From positions 1-35,352 of the forward strand of contig CABYZM010000015.1 of the NCBI GenBank assembly GCA_902523435.1: 35,352 bases of DNA, written 5' to 3'. Every line of letters begins with the position of its first letter. Position 1 is the first letter of the stretch. The notes below the pieces were generated by a model. That model saw only the letters and a list, made by a program, of their open reading frames with translations. It had not been told where the DNA came from and made no database searches. Source of the DNA: an uncultured SAR116 cluster alpha proteobacterium. GTDB lineage: Bacteria > Pseudomonadota > Alphaproteobacteria > Puniceispirillales > Puniceispirillaceae. Below, piece by piece: positions 27,271 through 34,043 of this stretch. Made by a program: the position numbers and the translations under genes.

Positions 27271-28779
27271 ATGGTTCAAATGAAAAAAGCGGTTTTTGAC
27301 ATCGCAAAAACTTTTGTTTTCGTAATCTGTGCATCTTTCACAGGTAATAGCGCTCTCGCGCAGGCATCAAGCGTTTCATCTATTTGTCCTGAACCCCCAA
27401 CTTATATTCAAATTTATCATCAGTTTGATTGGTTTCCTGTCGACCAGAAGCGCTTAATGCGTGATTTACAGCTTAAATGTGGTTTACCAGAGGATGTTGA
27501 TTGGCTGGTAAGGCTTACCGAAAAAGCATTAAAAGCACAGGGAATTCGCGTTACAAAAAGTAAATTGTCTATGGCAACTCAATTCGAGCAGGTCAAAATA
27601 GAACTGGAAACAGATAAAGATGACGGTCAGCCGAGATCTATTTTATTTCCGGTGAAATATTTCGATCTTGATAATAGTCTCCTTAGCCATGCCGAAATTT
27701 CAGGAATAGTTCGTGAAGACGAAACCTTAGTATTGAGTTATGTGCTGGATGAAAGCCGAATACATGATCCAAACAGCCGAGTCGTAATTGAATGGTTACG
27801 TGATGGAAAGCAAATTGAAGGAGCAAACAAGAGCAGATATACCCTCACTTCTGAAGATGTTGGAGCAAAGATTACCGCCTTGGTAAATTTGAAGGATAGC
27901 CGAAATATTGTCTATTCACATCGCAAAATCACTCTCGCAAATAAAGTGGGCATGGTTATTAGTTTGCCAGAAGCTAAGGACCTCACAATTGAGGGTGAGG
28001 CTGTTGTTGGCAAAGTTGTGAACGCAACTTATGTGTATGCAGATAGAAACGAGATAGATAGAGAAGAGAACAGTCGATTTGTTTGGTTGCGTGACGGCTT
28101 TGTTATGAAAGAAGCGAAAGGTCCATCGTATCAGATCGTGCCTCAGGATGTTGGAAAGCGAATTTCTGTCCGGCTCACACCCAGAAATATTAGAAATGAA
28201 ATTGGCCAAACTGTGGTAGCAGAAATGGAACAAATTATTGAAGATGAGCTTGTGACGTTGCGACCAGACATATTAGCTGGAATTGAGAGTGTAAGTAGTC
28301 AAATGAACCTATTTGAAACATTAAAGGTTTCAAAAAAGGTCTTCTCTGAATTAGACGAAGTCAATTTAACTTCGAAAAGAATGGTTAATCTAAGTTCAAA
28401 AGAGACGTCTGATATTTACTTAATGCCTGAATTATCCATCCGCCATGCATCCACAAGGAAAATAACAGATATCGTATTCCATCCAAATGATCCATTTACG
28501 AAGTCTTTTTCAGAAAACATCAAACATCAGTTCTTTGGGAATGATATTTCATTTCGGACAATAAAAATTCTTTTAGATAGACTAAATTCAGAACTAAGAA
28601 ATTCAAACTATGATTCCATTGAAGCTTATTTACCAGAGCAAGTTGTAAATGATGGGGTTTTGAGAGTTCAATTTAAAAAATTTCCAGATAGAGTCGGCGA
28701 CACACAAGAAAAAATTAATAAAGAAATGTCAGGCTATAAATTTCTTTTAATGGGATTGGGTTTAGTCTGCTGTTTGTGA
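27271..28779 (+). CDS. Secreted protein with two Ig-like WLRDG repeats
   Basis: A 502-residue protein of unknown function. It begins with a signal peptide (KKAVFDIAKTFVFVICASF, probable cleavage after ALA near residue 30). Two repeats follow at about 144-220 and 235-320, each with a core of the form W-L-R-D-G, then Y-x-I/L, then DVG-x-K/R-I (IEWLRDGKQIEG...EDVGAKI and FVWLRDGFVMKEA...QDVGKRI). This W.RDG/DvG pattern is common in bacterial Ig-like surface repeats. The C-terminal 170 residues show no domain I recognise, and the last 13 residues (FLLMGLGLVCCL) are hydrophobic. AGGAAAT just upstream supports ATG 27271; ATG 27280 is an alternative. The gene becomes clearly more A+T-rich toward its end. 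Confidence 0.7.
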   Translation: MVQMKKAVFDIAKTFVFVICASFTGNSALAQASSVSSICPEPPTYIQIYHQFDWFPVDQKRLMRDLQLKCGLPEDVDWLVRLTEKALKAQGIRVTKSKLSMATQFEQVKIELETDKDDGQPRSILFPVKYFDLDNSLLSHAEISGIVREDETLVLSYVLDESRIHDPNSRVVIEWLRDGKQIEGANKSRYTLTSEDVGAKITALVNLKDSRNIVYSHRKITLANKVGMVISLPEAKDLTIEGEAVVGKVVNATYVYADRNEIDREENSRFVWLRDGFVMKEAKGPSYQIVPQDVGKRISVRLTPRNIRNEIGQTVVAEMEQIIEDELVTLRPDILAGIESVSSQMNLFETLKVSKKVFSELDEVNLTSKRMVNLSSKETSDIYLMPELSIRHASTRKITDIVFHPNDPFTKSFSENIKHQFFGNDISFRTIKILLDRLNSELRNSNYDSIEAYLPEQVVNDGVLRVQFKKFPDRVGDTQEKINKEMSGYKFLLMGLGLVCCL

Positions 28780-28842
28780 ATAAATGCTTGAAAATATCGC
28801 GATACCATAGAAACGAAGTTATCTTAATCTGATTGTTATATA

Positions 28843-29073
28843 ATGAAATTTCAAAAAAAAGGTTTATTGGACGCCCTTGACCATCTTGTTATTGAATTGG
28901 CCTGGTCTGACAAGGTTACTTTTGAATCTATTGAGCAACAAACCGGCAAGAATGAAAAACAAGTCATTGAACTCATGCGGAGACATCTCAAAGCATCATC
29001 TTTCAAACTTTGGCGCACTCGCGTGAATGGGCGAAGCAAGAAGCATGAAAAGCGTTTTTCTCCATCTGGATAA
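28843..29073 (+). CDS. TIGR03643 (DUF2805) family protein
   Basis: A small basic protein of 76 residues. The pattern VIELAWSDKVTFESIEQQTG, KQVIELMRRHLK and SSFKLWRTRVNGR-K-KH matches the TIGR03643 family, which is found in marine bacteria among others and has no established function. The helix-turn-helix-like layout and basic C-terminus (GRSKKHEKR) would suit nucleic-acid binding, but that is inference. It follows the secreted-repeat gene on the same strand with a 63-base gap and has no obvious ribosome binding site. Confidence 0.82.
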   Translation: MKFQKKGLLDALDHLVIELAWSDKVTFESIEQQTGKNEKQVIELMRRHLKASSFKLWRTRVNGRSKKHEKRFSPSG

Positions 29074-29218
29074 GTCTAAGGCAAAAATCTTGAGCAATGC
29101 TGATTTAAATTCAAACTTAGTATCTCTTTTTGCTTAATGCTTGACAGTCTTGCTTGGTAGCAGTATTCCAAAGATCCCACTTAGATGGAGCTCTCTCGAA
29201 TGCTCCTTTTTTGTATTT

Positions 29219-29295
<77 letters not shown>

Positions 29296-29325
29296 CTCTT
29301 TTCTTAAATAAATACAATAGTTTAT

Positions 29326-29362
29326 TAGCCCTCGGCGTTCACGCGCCGGGGGCTATTTTTTT
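29326..29362 (+). terminator. Rho-independent terminator after tRNA-Asp
   Basis: TAGCCCTCGGCG pairs with CGCCGGGGGCTA around a TTCACG-type loop, followed by seven T residues. It is one of the strongest hairpins in the window and ends the tRNA-Asp transcript. Confidence 0.93.
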
Positions 29363-29363
29363 A

Positions 29364-29388
29364 TTTGTTGTAGTTTTTGTTGTAGTTT
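29364..29388. repeat. Tandem 12-bp repeat downstream of tRNA-Asp
   Basis: TTTGTTGTAGTT occurs twice head to tail at a 12-base period (29364-29375 and 29376-29387), directly after the tRNA-Asp terminator. Short direct repeats next to a tRNA 3' end can be recombinase arm sites, but no integrase gene or tRNA 3'-end duplication is visible in this window. Confidence 0.6.
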
Positions 29389-29526
29389 TTTTGCTCCACC
29401 CCTTGTAATATGTGACGTAAAGCGTGTCATTGAGGCGTAATGAGCTACTTCTGTGTTAATGTATGAATAATTGGAGCAAGTATACCCTACCGGAAAATCA
29501 GCAGGGCATAACTCTTACTTCAAGCC

Positions 29527-29606
29527 GAAAGCGTGGCATCGTGCCACCTTACCGTAAGCCTTTTGCTTTCTTTTCAGTGACGGCATGATGTCACCTTTAT
29601 TTTTTT
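29527..29606 (+). ncRNA. Candidate small structured RNA or terminator cluster
   Basis: In an otherwise empty 350-base gap, GAAAGC (29527-29532) and GCTTTC (29565-29570) enclose a perfect hairpin GTGGCA-TCG-TGCCAC (29533-29547) and the near-palindrome CTTACCGTAAG. Just downstream, GTGAC-(8 nt)-GTCAC (29577-29594) is followed by CTTTATTTTTTT, which looks like a terminator. No open reading frame covers it. This could be a small RNA ending at that terminator, or debris of an integrated element; I could not match it to a known RNA. Confidence 0.3.
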
Positions 29607-29708
29607 ACCTGCCTTAAAAATTCTCTTTTTTCGTCGGTGTAATGATGTCATGCTCAAGCGTGATAAGTTGTTTGTTGAGGTTTAAAATATGCATTCTTTT
29701 GCTGAGTT

Positions 29709-31571
29709 TTATTCAAGGCTCTCGAGCTCTGTGAGACCAGCAATAGTTTTTTCTAAAAGAGGCTTCTGATCTGGTCTAAATTGCATCTTAAATTTTTTAA
29801 TATTGAAATTTTTCTCTTTGGCTCTCTTTAGAAATTTCTTTGCGTTCTCAATATTGCCTCTTTCTTGTTCAAGAAATGCGTAAAGAGCTAAAACTCTAGC
29901 TGTCATATCTTCGGCTTCAATATTTTCACCAATAAGGTTGTAGATTTCACTAATCTGATTATCTTTATAGAGGGAAAATACCAGGCTACTAGTGATAAAC
30001 CATCCATTATCATTTGGCACTAAATTGAGCGCATCTCTTTTTGATTTGATAGCATTTTTACTATCACGGCAGCGTTCGTAGACGATCCCAGCAGTTGTCA
30101 ATGTATCTACTGTGCCGCTTAATTTTTTAGCTAACTGGATATCAGCAATTGCCTCTTGGCAATTCTTATTGAGCATATCCACACCTATCAAAGCTCCAGC
30201 CGCTAGTGCGTCAGAAGATTTGGGATTGAGCTCTATTGCTCGGTCCATAATCGCGGATAGTCTCTCTAGATCTTGATCTTTGTTTGTGCTCAACTTTAAA
30301 ATAAGCTTTTGATATACTTGCCAAGCCTCCATTATCGACACTGTCACGTTTTCGTCTACATAGGATGGTTTTAGGTTTTCCAATATTCCCAATGCGTTAA
30401 TATAACTCTCTTTGTTGAATTTCCGATATTCTTCGCGCCAATTTAAAAAAAGAACAAAATCTTCCATGGACTTAAAGTCTTCAGACCAATTACTTCCTTG
30501 TACGGCTCCAACACCAAGGTCAATAGAGAGGTCCTGCAATATTTCATTACTAAGTTCATCCTGAACTTTAAATATGTCCTGTAAATTGAAGTCTTTCTTT
30601 TTAGCAACTGTTATCTCAAAGGCTTTTAAGTCACTAACTTGAAGATTGAGCCGAGCATTTTCGCCCATTACTTGTATTGAGCCTCTAATAATATAACTAA
30701 CACCGTATTGATCTCTGATATCTTGATCTGTCATTTTAGCCTTTTTGCTATAATTGCTCGTGCTACTTGAAAGAACTCTTACTCCATTATAGCTTGCAAA
30801 AGTAGAGATCATGCTTTCAGTGACCCCATTTGCGAAGCTTATGATATCTCCAGAAACGCCCGTAGCATTAATAGGCGAAACCAAAATCTTCGGAACTGAG
30901 GACCCGACGCTTTTGTTTTCTATAGTTTGTTGGTTGGGAATTAACATAAAATATATAAGGCCCAAAACACCTACAATTACAGAACCTGCAAAAGCTCCTG
31001 TGATAGGGCTAATTGATTTAGACTTTGTTTTTAATGTTCTCTTTTGCGAAGGATCTAGAAGAATATCAAAGGCATGAAAGTCATTTTTCTTTATCCTTTG
31101 TACGCCGAGATCGTTGAACTCGTGTTGTGTCTTTCCTTTGACATAATCATAAACTGATTTTGATATTGTGATGCCACCGCTTTGCGCTAAGGCTTCAAGT
31201 CTGGCGGCAATATTAACCCCATCACCTAGTAAGTTGTCTTTTTCCTTAATGACATCACCAGAGTTTATACCAATTCGAAATTCTAATTTTACTTTGGCTT
31301 GCTCAGACAAGTTTCTTTGCTTAATAGCATTCTGAAATTCTACAGCACATTCAACGGCAGATACTGCACTTGAAAACTCTGCAAGAAAGGAGTCGCCACC
31401 AGTGTTAAATAAACGGCCTTTATGTTTTTTGAAAAGCCCAGTGAGTAACTTTTCACACGCACGGAGATTTTTGACCGTTTCACTTTCATCAGTTTCTATG
31501 TGCTTGCTGTAACCAACAACGTCAGTTGCAAGGATCACTGTGATTTTACGGTCTATTTCTTCTTCTGACAT
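29709..31571 (-). CDS. Class III adenylate/guanylate cyclase with TolB-like and TPR-like domains
   Basis: A 620-residue signalling protein. Residues 8-170 form a class III nucleotide cyclase domain: metal-binding Asp17 (ATDVVGYS) and Asp60 (NTGGDSFLAEF), plus GDGVNIAARLEAL with Asn120 and Arg124, the transition-state residues. The position that is often the adenine-specifying lysine is Asn56, so base specificity is uncertain. One transmembrane helix (about 190-211) follows, then a TolB-like domain (PKILVSPINATG...NGVTESMISTF), then helical TPR-like repeats to the end. The cyclase domain is N-terminal and cytoplasmic; the rest is probably periplasmic. Similar cyclase-TPR proteins are abundant in rhizobia. 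A paralogue of its C-terminal two thirds lies at 34044-35352. The ribosome binding site is weak. Confidence 0.92.
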   Translation of the reverse strand: MSEEEIDRKITVILATDVVGYSKHIETDESETVKNLRACEKLLTGLFKKHKGRLFNTGGDSFLAEFSSAVSAVECAVEFQNAIKQRNLSEQAKVKLEFRIGINSGDVIKEKDNLLGDGVNIAARLEALAQSGGITISKSVYDYVKGKTQHEFNDLGVQRIKKNDFHAFDILLDPSQKRTLKTKSKSISPITGAFAGSVIVGVLGLIYFMLIPNQQTIENKSVGSSVPKILVSPINATGVSGDIISFANGVTESMISTFASYNGVRVLSSSTSNYSKKAKMTDQDIRDQYGVSYIIRGSIQVMGENARLNLQVSDLKAFEITVAKKKDFNLQDIFKVQDELSNEILQDLSIDLGVGAVQGSNWSEDFKSMEDFVLFLNWREEYRKFNKESYINALGILENLKPSYVDENVTVSIMEAWQVYQKLILKLSTNKDQDLERLSAIMDRAIELNPKSSDALAAGALIGVDMLNKNCQEAIADIQLAKKLSGTVDTLTTAGIVYERCRDSKNAIKSKRDALNLVPNDNGWFITSSLVFSLYKDNQISEIYNLIGENIEAEDMTARVLALYAFLEQERGNIENAKKFLKRAKEKNFNIKKFKMQFRPDQKPLLEKTIAGLTELESLE

Positions 31572-31946
31572 TCAAGTCTCACAAACCTTAATTTTCTATA
31601 AAGATTGCACAAAGATTTAAGTTAGTACAATAGACACTTCCATCACACTACGGCGTATTTTTGTGTCCATTTTTCTCAGATGATTTACATAATCTCTCAG
31701 TTTTTCATATTGAGATTTAACCCAATCTTTGAACTTGACCAGTGAAGATTTTACATCCTGATTGTCTTTTAATTTTTCACTAATTTGATTTCAGTGAAAG
31801 TAAATGAGAGAGAGAGATGACCAAACTGCAATTTAATTGATTAATTGAAGAACTAATGACATACTTTGCATGTATTTAACTAATTTTACCTGCCACATAG
31901 GTGTCTCAAACTTCTCTGTTAGGTAGCAATAGCTCACTCAAAAATT
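31572..31946. other. A+T-rich intergenic region upstream of the cyclase gene
   Basis: No credible gene on either strand. It should contain the cyclase promoter (reading left). Visible are an inverted repeat TTTCACT/AGTGAAA (31775-31799, 11-base loop) and a GAGAGAGAGAGA run near 31806-31817. Neither matches a known operator that I can name. Confidence 0.4.
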
Positions 31947-32088
31947 TTGGGCGAGGCCCAGACTCGTGTCTAGAAGTTAGAAGTTCAATCCCAACTTAAA
32001 AACAATATTGAGTATTGATTGCGTGGCCTCACCCAAGCTGTGCATTCCTCCCCAAACTTATCGATATCTATCGAAAGCACAGCTTTTT
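31947..32088 (+). ncRNA. Unassigned structured element (candidate non-coding RNA with terminator-like stem)
   Basis: TTGGGCGAGGCC (31947-31958) pairs with GGCCTCACCCAA (32025-32036) in 11 of 12 positions. It encloses three small perfect hairpins: AGAC-TCGT-GTCT (31960-31971), AAGTT-CAATCCC-AACTT (31981-31997) and CAATA-TTGAG-TATTG (32003-32017). Immediately after, AAGCTGTGC (32035-32043) pairs perfectly with GCACAGCTT (32077-32085), enclosing TCGATA-TC-TATCGA, and ends in a run of five T (32084-32088). The two long stems share two bases. The element is a G+C-rich island in A+T-rich DNA. It does not match tRNA, tmRNA, SRP RNA or an attC site as I know them. Minus-strand transcription is also possible, since AAAATTTTT follows the first stem there. 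Confidence 0.4.
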
Positions 32089-32146
32089 AAGAGTCGGGCA
32101 TGTTCTATAACATTATGAAGTTATATTGAAATAAACCGATGGATTT

Positions 32147-32527
32147 ATGTCCCAAAGCACCACGGTTTCTTTACCCAACATAGCTTCGGACTGTACCAGA
32201 GTTATAAGAACTTATTCAAGTTGGAGGAGTAATTGTTCCACGCTACGGGCGGTAAATTTAAACAGCAATCTTTTCAATACGGAAGATGGTCTAAAACCTA
32301 TTTGCCGTAAGGCTGTCCAGAAAAGCCAGAAAAAATATTTTTACGGCTCTGGTCCCACTCCGTATATCTCTGGGAGTTATGACCACTTTTTAATCGGATG
32401 TTCCAGTAAACCTCTCGGAACACTGAAGCTAATTTTGTCATATATCTGGTTAAGACCGGTGTTTAAAGAGTTGATAAAAAAATGCGGCCCAGTTCGGGAG
32501 GAAAAGAACGATAAAGGGCCACAATAA
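32147..32527 (+). CDS. Doubtful hypothetical protein
   Basis: A 126-codon open frame starting at ATG 32147 with no proper ribosome binding site. The product (MSQSTTVSLPNIASDCTRV... ending KNDKGPQ) has no domain or motif that I recognise, and its Ser/Cys-rich composition does not look like a typical protein from this genome. It follows the structured element by 58 bases. It may be a chance frame in an island region or a decayed gene. Confidence 0.25.
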   Translation: MSQSTTVSLPNIASDCTRVIRTYSSWRSNCSTLRAVNLNSNLFNTEDGLKPICRKAVQKSQKKYFYGSGPTPYISGSYDHFLIGCSSKPLGTLKLILSYIWLRPVFKELIKKCGPVREEKNDKGPQ

Positions 32528-32695
32528 TGAAATATGTCAATATCACTGACCCTTCTACTGCTAAAAATTATTCATTACACTGCAAAAATTGCATCACGTA
32601 GCGTTTAAAGGACTGTTTGAATTCAAAGCGTGCAGGTCGGTTTCAGGGTAACTTCTGAGCTTTAAAATTGTTGATTGACATTCTTTTTTGTAATT

Positions 32696-33784
32696 TTAAT
32701 TTTTCTCAAAATTTGGGCTTATTTCAACTTGGAGAATTTCGTTATTAGTTCCAATCCGCATTCTTGGCCCCCATGTTCCACTGCCTGAGGATACAAATAA
32801 TCTGGATTGTTTTTCTTTGAACAATCCATAGACGGTTTTAAATTGCATCCGGACTAGAAAATTAAAGGGAAATATTTGTCCATTATGAGTATGGCCTGAT
32901 AACATAAGGTCTGTAAATTCTCGTGCTTTCTCCCAGACGGATGGTTTGTGAACTAACAATAAGTTGAATAAATTTTTTTTAATCATACTTTGCGCTAATA
33001 GAAATTGGCGCTCAGGTGACTGATTATCACTAATGCCAATTAAATTTATTTCACCTAAAATTATACTTTCATTATCCAATATTGATATATTTTGCATGGG
33101 GAGTGCTTGTAGTTTTATCTGATAATCTTTGACATAATATTCATGATTACCAGTAACGAAGTAGATCGGAGATTTTATTCGTTTTAGTGGAATGAGGTCC
33201 TTTGAATTAAATGAACTTGAATCGAAAAGGTCGCCACCAATTAATAAAAAATCGAAGTCTAATTTTTCTATAGTGGTGCAAATCTTTTCCAAGTGGCTTC
33301 TGGGGTTTGAGCCTAGATGAACGTCACTCAGAAATAAAAATTTTGCTGCTGCATTAATCTTAGCACTCTCAAATTTTAAAACTTTTAACTTTATAAGCCG
33401 ACCTTGGATTAGGCCATGTAGGCTCAACAAGAAAAATACGAAAAAGGATGAACACCCAATTTCATATTTATAATCCTTTTGAAAAATTGAAAATAAAAGA
33501 CCTATGTTGAAAACCCAGAAGCCGATAAAGCCCAGTCCCATGCCATTATGAATAAAACTTCTAATTAAAGAATTAGTGAAGTGTGTCTTTAGATAAATTA
33601 GCGTTACACAAGTAATTATTAATGATGGAATGATTAGATAAAACAGACTCGTTTTAAAATCAAAAATTAAGTAGCTAATCAAAAATACCGGATGAACATA
33701 GAGTAGATAGCTTAATAACAGAATAAGAAGAGCAAAAATAAAAAACCTCACGGATTGCGTTAAGTATCTATTAAATAAAATCAC
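32696..33784 (-). CDS. Membrane-anchored metallophosphoesterase
   Basis: A 362-residue protein. Four or five hydrophobic helices fill residues 11-128. A calcineurin-type phosphoesterase domain follows, with all metal-binding motifs: SDVHLG (D154, H156), GGDLFD (D185), TGNHEYY (N213, H214), a VHKP histidine and SGHTHNGQ. The layout (N-terminal membrane helices plus a phosphoesterase with GNHEYY and GHTHGGQ-like motifs) resembles YkuE-type enzymes; the substrate is not known. Class III cyclic-nucleotide phosphodiesterases share this fold, so a link to the neighbouring cyclases is possible but unproven. Very A+T-rich. It lies between the two cyclase-related genes on the same strand. Confidence 0.9.
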   Translation of the reverse strand: MILFNRYLTQSVRFFIFALLILLLSYLLYVHPVFLISYLIFDFKTSLFYLIIPSLIITCVTLIYLKTHFTNSLIRSFIHNGMGLGFIGFWVFNIGLLFSIFQKDYKYEIGCSSFFVFFLLSLHGLIQGRLIKLKVLKFESAKINAAAKFLFLSDVHLGSNPRSHLEKICTTIEKLDFDFLLIGGDLFDSSSFNSKDLIPLKRIKSPIYFVTGNHEYYVKDYQIKLQALPMQNISILDNESIILGEINLIGISDNQSPERQFLLAQSMIKKNLFNLLLVHKPSVWEKAREFTDLMLSGHTHNGQIFPFNFLVRMQFKTVYGLFKEKQSRLFVSSGSGTWGPRMRIGTNNEILQVEISPNFEKN

Positions 33785-34043
33785 TATTGAAAAAGCCCTG
33801 ATATTAATTCTTCGCGGTGACCTGGATTACTTTAAATCTCTAGCTTGAACGCTGGTGTGAACCTTTCAATTCTCTAAAGGTCTAATAGAAAACGCTTGAG
33901 TATCTTACGGCAAAGTCGCTTATATTACGATTACAGAGTGCAAAATTACCGGAGACGTATGTTATCAGTTCGGATTAAAACCTTAAAGATCGAGTGCATT
34001 GTTTCTCCCAAGAGAGTTTTTTCCTCGGGATATTAATTAAAAA

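Noticed and set aside
31947-32036. tRNA-like reading of the structured element (GTTCAATCC, acceptor-like GGGCGAG/CTCACCC)
   Set aside because: The GTTCAATCC stretch does not form a proper T arm, no CCA or discriminator follows the acceptor-like stem, and no plausible D arm is present.
31947-32088. Integron attC site or small transposable element ends
   Set aside because: No matching RYYYAAC/GTTRRRY core pair and no target-site duplication are visible at the ends of the inverted repeat.
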